Shown in pieces: positions 28,765 through 37,175 of a stretch of 64,000 nt of DNA. Each line of letters begins with the position of its first letter. The stretch's first letter is position 1. A program made the position numbers and the translations under genes. Location of the stretch: the NCBI RefSeq assembly GCF_900114535.1, contig NZ_FOTK01000024.1, positions 46,341 through 110,340 on the forward strand, read 5' to 3'. The DNA is from Methylobacterium pseudosasicola. Its GTDB lineage: Bacteria > Pseudomonadota > Alphaproteobacteria > Rhizobiales > Beijerinckiaceae. Under the pieces are notes generated by a model. It was not told the origin of the DNA, ran no database searches, and saw nothing but the letters and a program-made list of their open reading frames with translations.

Positions 28765-28800
28765 TTAGTTCCAGCCCGAGCATGCGCAGGCTGAAACTAA
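28765..28800 (-). promoter_or_regulatory. 12-base inverted repeat directly upstream of the chemotaxis receptor start codon
   Basis: Arms at 28765-28776 and 28789-28800 match in 11 of 12 positions (TTAGTTCCAGCC against the complement TTAGTTTCAGCC) around a 12-base loop that contains GCATGC. Read on the minus strand, the proximal arm contains GGA seven bases before ATG 28763, so the hairpin would cover the ribosome site; it could equally be a dimeric operator. Confidence 0.45.
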
Positions 28801-28869
28801 GCAGAATTATTCAATACCCCGTTAAGCACGGTCCGCGACCGGTCAGTCCGGATCACGGGAAGAGGCGGT

Positions 28870-29448
28870 TCACGCCTGATCGAGCGCCTCGATCACCAGA
28901 TTGCCGTTGGTGTAGACGCAGATCTCGGCCGCGATCGCCATGGCCTTGCGCACGATCGCCTCGGCGTCGAACTCGGTATCCTCAAGGGCGCGGGCGGCCG
29001 CCAGGGCGTAATTTCCGCCGGAGCCGATCGCCATGACGCCGCTTTCCGGCTCCAGCACGTCGCCCGAACCCGACAGGAGCAGGCTGACCTCCTTGTCGGC
29101 CACCACCATCATCGCTTCGAGGCGGCGCAGGTAGCGGTCGGTCCGCCAATCCTTGGTGAGCTCGACGCAGGCCCGGGTGAGCTGGCCGGGATACTGCTCC
29201 AGCTTGGCCTCAAGCCGCTCGAACAGCGTGAACGCGTCGGCGGTGGCCCCCGCGAAGCCGCCGATCACCGAGCCCTTGGCGAGGCGCCGGACCTTGCGGG
29301 CGTTGCCCTTCACGATGGTCTGGCCGAGGCTGACCTGCCCGTCGCCGCCGACGACCACGCGGCCGCCCTTGCGGACCATCAGGATGGTGGTGGCGTGCAT
29401 CTGGGGCACGGAGCCCCGGTCGTCGTACCTGAATGCGTCGTGGCTCAA
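28870..29448 (-). CDS. hslV: ATP-dependent protease peptidase subunit HslV
   Basis: Up to 192 aa. Threonine peptidase of the HslUV complex. Processing exposes the Thr of ATTILMVRKGG. Motifs GGDGQVSLGQTI, KVRRL, GFAGATADAFTL and GSGGNYALAAARAL are all present. A TTG at 29448 with GGAG eight bases before it would add a 16-residue leader (MSHDAFRYDDRGSVPQ); ATG 29400 (MHATTI) matches the usual propeptide. Either gives the same mature enzyme. It is unusual in not adjoining hslU. Confidence 0.95.
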   Translation of the reverse strand: MSHDAFRYDDRGSVPQMHATTILMVRKGGRVVVGGDGQVSLGQTIVKGNARKVRRLAKGSVIGGFAGATADAFTLFERLEAKLEQYPGQLTRACVELTKDWRTDRYLRRLEAMMVVADKEVSLLLSGSGDVLEPESGVMAIGSGGNYALAAARALEDTEFDAEAIVRKAMAIAAEICVYTNGNLVIEALDQA

Positions 29449-29512
29449 GGTGTCGGCTCCGATCTCGGTGGGGCCGAGATGGGGAGCTTTTCAGGCCGAG
29501 TCCAGCCGTGGG

Positions 29513-30331
29513 CTACTCGGCAACCGCCTCGGCGGTCTGCACCGGACCGGCATCGTGCAGGATCGACTCCGCCGCGGCCTGGGCCAGCAGGGCGTAGCCG
29601 CCATCGGCCATGTGCAGGCCGTCCGAGGCGAAGAGCTGCTTGGCGGTGAGCTTCCCTTCACGGACCCAGCCGTGCATCAGGTCGGCGCGCCGGATCACCG
29701 GCACGTCGAGCTCGTCCCCGATCGACCGCACGGCGTCACGGAAGCGCGAGGACCCGGGCGTCGAATCGAGCTTCGGGCACCATTGCGGCTCCATCAGCAC
29801 CACGTCGATGCCGGCCTCCCGGATGCGCCGGATCGCGGAGGCCGTGGCCTCGCGGAAATGCTCGATCGAGACGCCGCGCAGGGGATCGTTGCTGCCGGTC
29901 TGCCAGATGACGAGCTGCGGCTCGGCCGCGATCACGTCGCGATCCAGGCGCTTCAGCATGTCGTCCACATGCTCGCCGCCGATGCCGCGGTTGACCACCG
30001 ACACATCAAGGCCCTGTAGCTTCTTGCGCAGATCGACCTGGAGGCGGGAGGGGTAGGAGTTGGCCGGGCTCGACGCACCGATGCCCTCCGTCGAGGAGGA
30101 GCCGAAGGCCACGATCTTGAGCGGCGCGCCGATGGCGATCTGCCGGGCGACGTGTGGGAGGTCGGGGCTGTCGCTCAGGTCGATGCCGAGGAGGTCGAGC
30201 GAATCGGGCAGCAGGTCCGCGTAGGCCAGCACCGCGGTCGGCACCAGCAGGAGGCTGCACACCATCAAGACATCGCGCAGGCGCCGACGACGCGATTTCG
30301 CGGGAGAGACTGATGTCGGATTCTGGGACAC
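29513..30331 (-). CDS. SGNH/GDSL hydrolase, membrane-anchored or exported
   Basis: About 272 aa. An Arg-rich start is followed by a hydrophobic segment (VLMVCSLLLVPTAVLAYA) that should anchor or export it. The catalytic domain shows block I FGSSSTEG with the nucleophile Ser, the Gly of NRGIGGEHVDD, the Asn of QTGSNDPL, and the Asp-His pair in SDGLHMADGGY. These enzymes hydrolyse acyl esters, often on lipids, glycans or cell-wall polymers. The start is uncertain: GTG 30331 has GGAG eleven bases upstream, a TTG at 30370 is also in frame. Confidence 0.82.
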   Translation of the reverse strand: MSQNPTSVSPAKSRRRRLRDVLMVCSLLLVPTAVLAYADLLPDSLDLLGIDLSDSPDLPHVARQIAIGAPLKIVAFGSSSTEGIGASSPANSYPSRLQVDLRKKLQGLDVSVVNRGIGGEHVDDMLKRLDRDVIAAEPQLVIWQTGSNDPLRGVSIEHFREATASAIRRIREAGIDVVLMEPQWCPKLDSTPGSSRFRDAVRSIGDELDVPVIRRADLMHGWVREGKLTAKQLFASDGLHMADGGYALLAQAAAESILHDAGPVQTAEAVAE

Positions 30332-30498
30332 GGGACCGATTGCTCCGCCGCTCGTCGACGACAGATACAATCTGACACAGGCACTTGAAAAGACCGGTTC
30401 CGCACAAGCGTTGAAGGCGAAGTGAATTCGTAACTCAAAATTAACGCTGGCACGCCGCCCGGCCGGAACCGCGCGGCGTCTCGGTTCGGGGACGCGAA

Positions 30499-30948
30499 TC
30501 AGCCGGCGGGCGGGGACAGGGTCATCTTGCCCACGAACGGCGCATCGCGCTTGTTGTTGGCGGTGCAGGCGTAGCTGTGCTCGCCGGCATCCAGGGTGCG
30601 CAGCTTGAGCGTCCCGCGGCCATTGGCCTTCACGGTGTAGCCCTTCTCGCTCATGACATGGACGAGGTCGCCGTCGGCGTGCAGCAGATGGCCCTGCTCG
30701 AACTGGCCTTCCGCCGTGATCGTCACCGGCACGTTGGCCTGGCTGACCACCGTCAGCATGACGTTGGTGTTGGCCGGCAGGCGGATCTCGGCCGGGGCGC
30801 AGATCGGCTTACCGTCCTGCAGGGTGACGGTCAGCTCGACCGGGGGCAGGGCATCGCTCGAGGGTTTGCCGAGCTGGGGATTGTCGGTGGCGCCCGCCGC
30901 GGATGTGAGCAGCGTGGCGCATGCGGCGGCGATCAGGATGTTGCGCAA
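30499..30948 (-). CDS. Exported cupredoxin-like protein
   Basis: About 149 aa from a TTG at 30948 that is preceded by GGAGAA; the frame continues to a GTG at 30993. The signal peptide is LRNILIAAACATLLTSAAGA. The mature domain has the cupredoxin outline: CAPAEIRLPANTNVMLTVVSQANVPVTI, a His-containing loop, and the closing HSYACTANNKRDAPFVGKM with a His-Cys pair. The canonical Cys-x4-His-x4-Met order is not obvious, so copper binding is doubtful; it may be a structural relative of Cupredoxin_1 iron/copper-transport accessory proteins. Confidence 0.65.
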   Translation of the reverse strand: MRNILIAAACATLLTSAAGATDNPQLGKPSSDALPPVELTVTLQDGKPICAPAEIRLPANTNVMLTVVSQANVPVTITAEGQFEQGHLLHADGDLVHVMSEKGYTVKANGRGTLKLRTLDAGEHSYACTANNKRDAPFVGKMTLSPPAG

Positions 30949-31258
30949 GACTCGGATTCTCCATCGTCTCCCGCGACGGTGCGCCCGGGACACGCTGCGG
31001 CAATGATGCGGCCGAGCGGCTGTTCCAGCGCGCGACGCCGTGGCTCGGGTCCGGTGTCCGGGCCTCGCCGTCCCAGCATTCAGCGTGGCGGCAGCGACAG
31101 AACCTGACGTTTTATTTGCGGATGGCGCGCGTCAATGCCGATTCCGGCACGATCGATGCGAACCGCCCGGCACGGATCCGCGAGAGGGCGGCGGGGATCC
31201 GGGGTCAAGACGTCGCGTGCGAGGTCCGGACCGGCGTTGCGCCTCGGTGCACCGTCCC
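30949..31258. other. 310-base divergent intergenic region
   Basis: Separates the leftward cupredoxin-like gene from the rightward glycosyltransferase. Open frames cross it but have the skewed composition of G+C-rich shadows. I see no hairpin, repeat or convincing promoter. Confidence 0.4.
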
Positions 31259-32485
31259 ATGGTCGACCGTTTGCGCATCGCGATTCTCACGCACTCGACC
31301 CAGGCCCGCGGCAGCGTGGTCCATGCGCTGGCGCTCGGCGAGGCCCTGTGCGGGCTCGGCCACGAGGCGGTGGTTCATGCTCCCGATCCCACCGGCCGGG
31401 GCTTCTTCCGCGATGCCGGCTGCCCGGTGATCTCGGTGGCGGCCAAGGCGGTGTCCGCGCCGACCGTCACCGTGTTCCGGTCCCGGATCGCCGACTATCT
31501 GTCGCATTTCTCGACGCCCGCGGCCTGCGACTTCGACGTCTTCCATGCCCATTGCGACATCAGCGGCAACGCGCTCGCGACCCTGACGCGCCGGCGCCTG
31601 ATCCCCGGCTTCGTCCGCACGGTCCATCACCTCGACACGGTCTCGGACCCGCAGCTCGCCCAGTTGCAGGAGCGGGCGATCCTCGATGCCGGGCGGCTGC
31701 TCTGCGTCAGCCGGACCTGGGCCGCGACGCTGGCGGCGGAATACGGGGCGCAGGCCGATGTGGTCGGCAACGGCGTCGACGGCGCGGTCTACACGCCGGA
31801 GCCTACGCCCGGCGATACCGAGCTCCGCGCCCGCCTCGGGCTCGGTGCCGGGCCGGTCTATCTCGGCGTCGGCGGCTTCGAGGCGCGCAAGAACACCCTG
31901 TCGATCATCGAGGCCTTCGCCCGCCTGCGCCGGCACGTGCCGGATGCGCAACTGGTCATGGCCGGGACAGCTTCGCTCCTCGACCATGCCGGCTACGAGG
32001 CGCGGTGCTGCGCGGCGCTGGAGCGCGAGGGGCTGGAAGTCGGCCCGGGCAAGCCGGTGATCCGGACCGGACCGATACCACAAGCCGACATGCCGGGGCT
32101 CTACCGAATCGCCGACACGCTCGTCTTCCCGTCCGTGAACGAGGGCTACGGCCTGTGCGTCCTGGAGGCGATGGCCTCCGGCACGCCGGTGATCGTCTCG
32201 GCGCGGCCGCCGTTCACCGAATACCTCGCCCCCGGGGAGGCGCTCTCGGTCGAGCCGGACGATCCCGACGCCATCGCCGCCGCCATGCAGGCCAGCCTGG
32301 AGCCGTCCCTCCGCGTCCGCCTGCGGTCCGCCGGCCTGGAGGTCGCCCGCGCCCATGCCTGGGAAGCCTGCGCAGCGCGCCACCTGCCGACCTACGCATC
32401 CCTGGTCCCGGGACCCCTGCCGGGGGCGACGATCGCCACCGGTTCCGCCGCCTGGAACACCACACGGATCCCCGGCGATGCCTGA
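31259..32485 (+). CDS. Family 4 glycosyltransferase of the MSMEG_0565 type
   Basis: 408 aa. GT-B fold: N-terminal IAILTHSTQARGSVVHALALGEALCGLGHE (in pieces), middle GNGVDGAVYTPEP, and the donor-site half with GVGGFEARKNTLSIIEAFA and the E-x7-E motif NEGYGLCVLEAMASGTPV (about residues 295-312). The gentle N-terminal pattern and the neighbour match the MSMEG_0565 family, which accompanies a conserved set of nitrogen-starvation genes (radical SAM, flavoprotein, acetyltransferase, Nit6803-type nitrilase) in mycobacteria, cyanobacteria and some Alphaproteobacteria. The other members are not in this window. Its stop overlaps the next gene. Sugar donor and acceptor are unknown. Confidence 0.8.
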   Translation: MVDRLRIAILTHSTQARGSVVHALALGEALCGLGHEAVVHAPDPTGRGFFRDAGCPVISVAAKAVSAPTVTVFRSRIADYLSHFSTPAACDFDVFHAHCDISGNALATLTRRRLIPGFVRTVHHLDTVSDPQLAQLQERAILDAGRLLCVSRTWAATLAAEYGAQADVVGNGVDGAVYTPEPTPGDTELRARLGLGAGPVYLGVGGFEARKNTLSIIEAFARLRRHVPDAQLVMAGTASLLDHAGYEARCCAALEREGLEVGPGKPVIRTGPIPQADMPGLYRIADTLVFPSVNEGYGLCVLEAMASGTPVIVSARPPFTEYLAPGEALSVEPDDPDAIAAAMQASLEPSLRVRLRSAGLEVARAHAWEACAARHLPTYASLVPGPLPGATIATGSAAWNTTRIPGDA

Positions 32486-32756
32486 GATGCGCTTCCATAT
32501 CCGCTGGCCGGATGGCAGCCGCGACGCCTGCTACTCGCCGACCCTGGTCATCAAGGAGCACCTCGCCGTCGGCCAGGACTACGCCCTCGACGAGTTCCTG
32601 GTCCTGGTCCGCCTCGCCCTCGGCAGCGCCAGCGCCCGGGTGCAGGAACGCTACGGCTTCCCCTGCGGCCGCGCCGAGTCGCAGCTCGCCCGGATCGAGG
32701 AGATCGCCCGCCGCCAGGAGCCGGGCACGGTGTATGTCGAGGCGTTCGAGGAGTGA
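32478..32756 (+). CDS. MSMEG_0570-family nitrogen starvation response protein
   Basis: 92 aa. MRFHIRWPDGS, CYSPTLVIKEHL, YALDEFLVLVR, ERYGFPCGRAESQL and the GTVYVEAFE ending match the family, which is only known from the MSMEG_0565-0572 cluster. It starts inside the glycosyltransferase gene (8-base overlap), so the two are cotranslated. No catalytic residues are known. Confidence 0.82.
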   Translation: MPEMRFHIRWPDGSRDACYSPTLVIKEHLAVGQDYALDEFLVLVRLALGSASARVQERYGFPCGRAESQLARIEEIARRQEPGTVYVEAFEE

Positions 32757-32901
32757 TTTTTTGGAGCGGAATTGACTGCGGGGCGACACGCTCGGAGCGA
32801 ATCGCCGGAATCCCCGTGGATGCGTGTCGAACCGACACAGCGCGGATCCCTGGGCGGGCGGCGTTGTCCTGGATGACGAGCGCAGTGAACAAGCACACCC
32901 C

Positions 32902-33201
32902 ATGATCTTCCGGATCGCCACGGCCCTCCTGGTGGTCGCGGCGCCGGCCGCGGCGCAGACGCGTCCGTCGAGCACCGCCATGACCTGCCAGCAGACGGCC
33001 CGGCTGGTCCAGGCCCGCGGCGCCCTGGTCCTCGGGACCGGCGGCCAGACCTATGACCGCTTCGTCCGGGACCGCTCGTTCTGCGAGGCCACCGAGATTG
33101 CCCGGCGGGCCTTCCGTCCGACCCGCGACAACCCGACCTGCCTGATCGGCTACACCTGCTACGAGCCCGGCACCGACGATTGGCCCGGCGAGGGCTTTTA
33201 G
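32902..33201 (+). CDS. Small secreted cysteine-containing protein
   Basis: 99 aa. Signal peptide MIFRIATALLVVAAPAAAQ cut after AAA, then about 80 residues with four Cys (MTCQQTARLVQ, RSFCEATE, PTCLIGYTCYEPG) that could form two disulfides. The segment TCQQTARLVQARGALVLGTGGQTYDRFV (in pieces) is conserved in small exported proteins of unknown role in Methylobacterium relatives, as far as I recognise. It converges on selB, 16 bases away. Confidence 0.7.
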   Translation: MIFRIATALLVVAAPAAAQTRPSSTAMTCQQTARLVQARGALVLGTGGQTYDRFVRDRSFCEATEIARRAFRPTRDNPTCLIGYTCYEPGTDDWPGEGF

Positions 33202-33217
33202 CCCAGGCGCAAAAGCG

Positions 33218-35131
33218 TCAGCGCTTACCGACTTCCAGCTCCACGATGATCCGCCGGTCCCCGGCCCGGCGGCTGAAGCCGACGGCGTCGAGATGTTCGA
33301 GGAGCGGGATCGAGTATTTGCGCGAGATCCCCAGGGCGGCGCCGGCCTCCCGGGCCAGGAAGCCGGTCTCCGGCGTCGTTGCGTTGGGGAACGCGTCCGC
33401 GAGGCGCGTCCGGGCGACCGCCACCGCCTCGCGATGGAACAGCACCGCCCGCCGCTGCACCCTGTCGATGGCGCGGATCACCGTGCCGGCCCCCACCAGA
33501 TAGGTCAGCGCCTCGCGGCGGCGGACGTCGCGGCCGACCGCCTCCGCCTCGTCGGGCGGGTTGAGGCCGGCCCGGCGAAACAGCTGCTCGAGCTTGCGGG
33601 CGGTCTCGCTCTCGTTGCGGGCCGGATCGAAGTCGGACCGGCGCCACAGCGCACCGGCCTGGACCGTGCCGCCCGTGGCGGTCAGGTCGCGCAGGACCAG
33701 CGCGGTCAGCGCCTCGGGGAGCACCAATAGCTTTGCGAGGCGCTCCAGGGCGATGCCGTGCTCCATCGGGTTGTCCCGGTGATGCATGGACAGGGCCGCC
33801 AGCGCGCCGGTGCGGAGCGACGCGAAGGCCGGAGCGCCGATGTAGCGGTCGCCGATCTCCCGGGCGCCGGAGGCGGCGAGCATCTGCCGGACTCGCTCGG
33901 TTCCGGTGCCAGCGGCGCGGGCGATCTCGGTCAGCGTCGCGCCGGCCGCCCCGGCCTGCGCCAGACGGATTGCCACGGCGTCGGCGGGCTGGCCCGTCGC
34001 CAGGGCGTTGAGGTCGGCGAGCACGCGGGCATCGTGCCGCCGCCTCCGCCGGCTCGCCGGATCGAGCACCCGGCCACCCGCGACGGTGGCGGCCGGTGAG
34101 TCGAGACGGAGCACGAAGGGCTCCCGGGCTGGCACGGTGACCGGCTCCGCGAGGTGGAGCTGCGCCGGTGCGGTCGCACCCGGCTCAAGGGCGTCGCGGT
34201 CGAGCAGCCGCAGCCGGGCCTCGACCTCGGTGGTGCCGAACAGGAGCCGGCAGGCGCTTCCGCCCGCCAGCGCGTTGTCGGCGCTCGCTGCGGCCGTGAG
34301 CGCGACGTCGAGCCATTGCGACGGCGCCAGCAGCCCCGGCACCGAGAGGGCGTCGCCGCGGGCGATCTCGTCGAGGCCGACGCCGCGCAGGGCTACGGCG
34401 GTCCGCCGTCCCGGCTCGGCGCGCTCGACCGAGCGGCCATGGATCTGGAGGCTGCGGACGACGGCGCTGCGGCCTCCGGGTACGATCTCCAGCGTGTCGC
34501 CGACAGACAGGGGACCTCGCCGCAACGTCCCGGTCACCACGGTGCCGAAGCCCGGCCGGGTGAAGACCCGGTCCACCGGCAGGTACGGAAACCCGTCATC
34601 GGTCCCCGGCTCCGCCTCCGCCAGCAGGGCGGCGAGCGCCTGGCCGAGCTCCGGGATGCCGGCGCCGGTCAGCGTCGAGGTGGCGATCACCGGCCCGGCG
34701 GCGATTGCGGCGCGGGCCGCGGCGGCGGTGATCTCGGCGGCGCGGGCCGCGATCGTCTCAGGGGAGGCGAGGTCGGCTTTCGTCAGCGCCAGCACGCCGC
34801 GGTGAACGCCGATCAGCCGGGCGATCTCCAGGTGCTCCACCGTCTGCGGCTTGATGCCCTCGTTGGCATCGACCGCGAGCAGCACCGCCCGCATCCCGGT
34901 GGCGCCGGAGACCATAGCGCGGACGAAGCGCTCGTGGCCCGGCAGGTCGACTAGGTCGATCTCGCCCCGATCGGAGGCCAGCAGCGCGAAGCCGGGGACG
35001 ATCGAAACCCCGCGGTCCCGCTCTTCCTTCAATCTGTCCGTCTCGACTCCCGTGAGGGCTCGGACCAGGGCCGTCTTGCCGTGATCCACATGCCCGATCA
35101 CACCGACCAGAAGTGTCTTCAAGGGAGCCAC
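33218..35131 (-). CDS. selB: Selenocysteine-specific translation elongation factor SelB
   Basis: About 637 aa. GTPase that brings selenocysteyl-tRNA to UGA codons marked by a SECIS hairpin. G1 is IGHVDHGKTA, G3 DLPGHERFVRAM, G4 TKADL; domains II-III follow, and the C-terminal third is built of winged-helix domains (ALTYLVGAGTVIRA, KYSIPLLEHLDAVGFSRRAGDRR). Start codons near the domain are a GTG at 35131 and a TTG at 35122; no ATG is available. Neither selA nor a selC tRNA was recognised in the window, so this is a solitary selB. Typical clients in this group are selenium formate dehydrogenases. Confidence 0.92.
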   Translation of the reverse strand: MAPLKTLLVGVIGHVDHGKTALVRALTGVETDRLKEERDRGVSIVPGFALLASDRGEIDLVDLPGHERFVRAMVSGATGMRAVLLAVDANEGIKPQTVEHLEIARLIGVHRGVLALTKADLASPETIAARAAEITAAAARAAIAAGPVIATSTLTGAGIPELGQALAALLAEAEPGTDDGFPYLPVDRVFTRPGFGTVVTGTLRRGPLSVGDTLEIVPGGRSAVVRSLQIHGRSVERAEPGRRTAVALRGVGLDEIARGDALSVPGLLAPSQWLDVALTAAASADNALAGGSACRLLFGTTEVEARLRLLDRDALEPGATAPAQLHLAEPVTVPAREPFVLRLDSPAATVAGGRVLDPASRRRRRHDARVLADLNALATGQPADAVAIRLAQAGAAGATLTEIARAAGTGTERVRQMLAASGAREIGDRYIGAPAFASLRTGALAALSMHHRDNPMEHGIALERLAKLLVLPEALTALVLRDLTATGGTVQAGALWRRSDFDPARNESETARKLEQLFRRAGLNPPDEAEAVGRDVRRREALTYLVGAGTVIRAIDRVQRRAVLFHREAVAVARTRLADAFPNATTPETGFLAREAGAALGISRKYSIPLLEHLDAVGFSRRAGDRRIIVELEVGKR

Positions 35132-35510
35132 CGACCCGACGATCTCCGCGGCGCAACCGTCCACGCAGGGCGCACCGCTCTCTCAAATGAGGGATTCCGT
35201 CTCGCTGGCACGGCGTCGCACCGCTCACCGCCGGGCGGTCGGTGCCGGGGCGCAGGAGGCAGATAAATTGTGGACAATCGGTTTTGCCACGGCATCTTGG
35301 TTTGGGAAAGCGCAAAATTGGAGCGATTCAAGTCGCGCGCTGTACTCCGGCCTGGCCTCCGTCGTGCGGCCCCGCACCGGGTCTGGGATTTCCTGCCGCT
35401 TCCGATTGCAACGGCGCAGGGCCTGGCCCTAGACCAGCTTTCCTGACGCTCGGATGCAACCCAGTGGGCGCCCCGCTTGGTTATGGACCGGACGTTGCCA
35501 AGAGGAGAAC
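35132..35510. other. 379-base divergent intergenic region
   Basis: Lies between selB and the CYTH-CHAD gene. It is locally less G+C-rich around 35260-35330 and includes a perfect ATTGT-GG-ACAAT palindrome at 35267-35278. No selC tRNA, other RNA or gene was recognised. It must carry both promoters. Confidence 0.4.
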
Positions 35511-37025
35511 ATGAGCGAGACCGACAGCCACGCCGTGGCAGCCCCCCGCGAGATCGAGCTGAAGCTCGACTGCGCCGGCCCCGATCTGACCGCGCTGGCG
35601 GCGCATCCCCGGCTTCAGGGCGTTGGAGGCACCGAGCCCGAGCTCCTCGTCACCACCTATTATGATACGCCGAACCAGGATCTGCGCGCCGCCGGGCTGA
35701 CCCTGCGGGTGCGCAAGCAGGGCGACCGGCACATCCAGACCGTGAAGGCCGGGCAGGGCGGCGTCGGCCTGTTCGACCGGGCCGAGTGGGAGACCGAGAT
35801 CGCCGGCGAGACGCCGGATCTGGCGGCCTGGGCCGACACCGCGGCGGAAAAGGTTCTCCAGAAAGCGGACGCGCCGCTTGAGCGGCTGTTCTCCACGGCC
35901 ATCACGCGCCGGGTCGTGCCGGTCGAGCAGGGCGCATCGCGCATCCTCGTCACTCTCGACGAAGGGCGGGTCGAGAGCCCGGCCGGCGAGGCGCCGATCT
36001 GCGAAGTCGAGCTGGAGCTTGCCGAGGGCGAGCCCGCCGACCTGTTCGCGCTGGCGCAGATCCTGGCCGAGACCGTGCCGCTGCGCCTCAGCGCCACCGC
36101 CAAGAGCAGCCGCGGCTTCGCTTTGGTGGACAAGACCGGCCCGACCGCGGTGAAGGCCGGCCCGGTGGAACTGCCCGAGGCGGCGAGCGCCGGCGAAGTC
36201 TTCCGCCGGGTGGCGCGCGCCTGCCTGCGCCATCTGCGCCTCAACGAGACCGTGTTTCTCGCCGGCCACGCGCCGGAGGCCCTGCACCAGATGCGCGTGT
36301 CGCTGCGGCGGCTGCGCTCGGCGCTGTCGCTGTTCGCCCCGATGCTGGAAGGCGACCCCCGGGCAGTCAGCTTTGGCGACGAGATCAAGCGCGTCACCGA
36401 GCCGTTCGGGCACGCGCGCAACCTCGACGTCTTCCTCGGCGACACCCTGCCAGGACTGATAAAGGACCGCCCGGACGATCCGGACATCGCGGCGATGCGC
36501 GAACTGGCCGAGACCGAGCGCGCCAGCGCCTACGACGCGGTGCTGGCGATCCTGGAAAGCCCGGAATGGCGCGGGCTGATCATCGACTTCGCCGGCTGGA
36601 TCGAGGCCGGCGTCTGGGCCGGGCAGGAGGCTGCCGCCGAGGACGGCCGCGCCTTCGCCACGCGCGTCCTGGACAAGGCCCGCGACCGGCTGAAGAAGCG
36701 TGGCCGCGGCCTGAAGAAGCTCGACCCGCATACCCGCCACCGGGCGCGGATTGCCGCCAAGAAGCTCCGCTACGGCGCCGAGTTCTTCTCGGAACTCTAT
36801 CCCAAAAAGAAGGCCCGCCGTCGTCAGGACAAGTTCGGGGCCGCGCTCTCGGACCTGCAGGACCATCTCGGCGCGCTGAACGATTTGGAGACGGCCCGGA
36901 CGATGACGGAGAGCCTCGGCGGGCCGCCGATGCCCGACGCGGACGACGCGAGCAGCCAGGACTTGCTCAATGCCGCCGCGGACGCGCGCGCCGAACTGCT
37001 CGACGTCAAGCCGTTCTGGCGCTGA
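35511..37025 (+). CDS. CYTH-CHAD protein (inorganic triphosphatase-like)
   Basis: 504 aa. The N-terminal CYTH domain starts with the signature EIELKLD (ExExK) and shows TYYDTPNQDLRAAGLTLRVR, VETEI-like strands and SRGFAL. The C-terminal CHAD domain (about residues 215-500) has VFLAGHAPEALHQMRVSLRRLRSAL and RARIAAKKLRYGAEFF with conserved His and Lys/Arg that bind polyphosphate. Such proteins hydrolyse tripolyphosphate or bind polyphosphate. AGAGGAGAAC precedes the ATG. A PPK2 gene is also in this window, 34 kb away. Confidence 0.9.
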   Translation: MSETDSHAVAAPREIELKLDCAGPDLTALAAHPRLQGVGGTEPELLVTTYYDTPNQDLRAAGLTLRVRKQGDRHIQTVKAGQGGVGLFDRAEWETEIAGETPDLAAWADTAAEKVLQKADAPLERLFSTAITRRVVPVEQGASRILVTLDEGRVESPAGEAPICEVELELAEGEPADLFALAQILAETVPLRLSATAKSSRGFALVDKTGPTAVKAGPVELPEAASAGEVFRRVARACLRHLRLNETVFLAGHAPEALHQMRVSLRRLRSALSLFAPMLEGDPRAVSFGDEIKRVTEPFGHARNLDVFLGDTLPGLIKDRPDDPDIAAMRELAETERASAYDAVLAILESPEWRGLIIDFAGWIEAGVWAGQEAAAEDGRAFATRVLDKARDRLKKRGRGLKKLDPHTRHRARIAAKKLRYGAEFFSELYPKKKARRRQDKFGAALSDLQDHLGALNDLETARTMTESLGGPPMPDADDASSQDLLNAAADARAELLDVKPFWR

Positions 37026-37175
37026 GGTCTTTTTTTAGGGACCTTGCCGCTTCAGGCTCTGAAGACGGATCCGTGCCCGGTCGAAAAACGATCCGGCACG
37101 GATCTCGCGACGTGCCGTCGACCGGAACGACGCCGAGCGGCCGGCGTTCGCCGAAAAATGGGGCGAGGAGCGCGA

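Noticed and set aside
26793..29036. A plus-strand frame of 747 codons opposite the chemotaxis receptor
   Set aside because: Antisense to a complete receptor; Arg/Gly-rich without domains.
35132..35510. A possible selC (tRNA-Sec) beside selB
   Set aside because: No acceptor-stem pairing, TTC-loop or UCA anticodon arrangement could be found.
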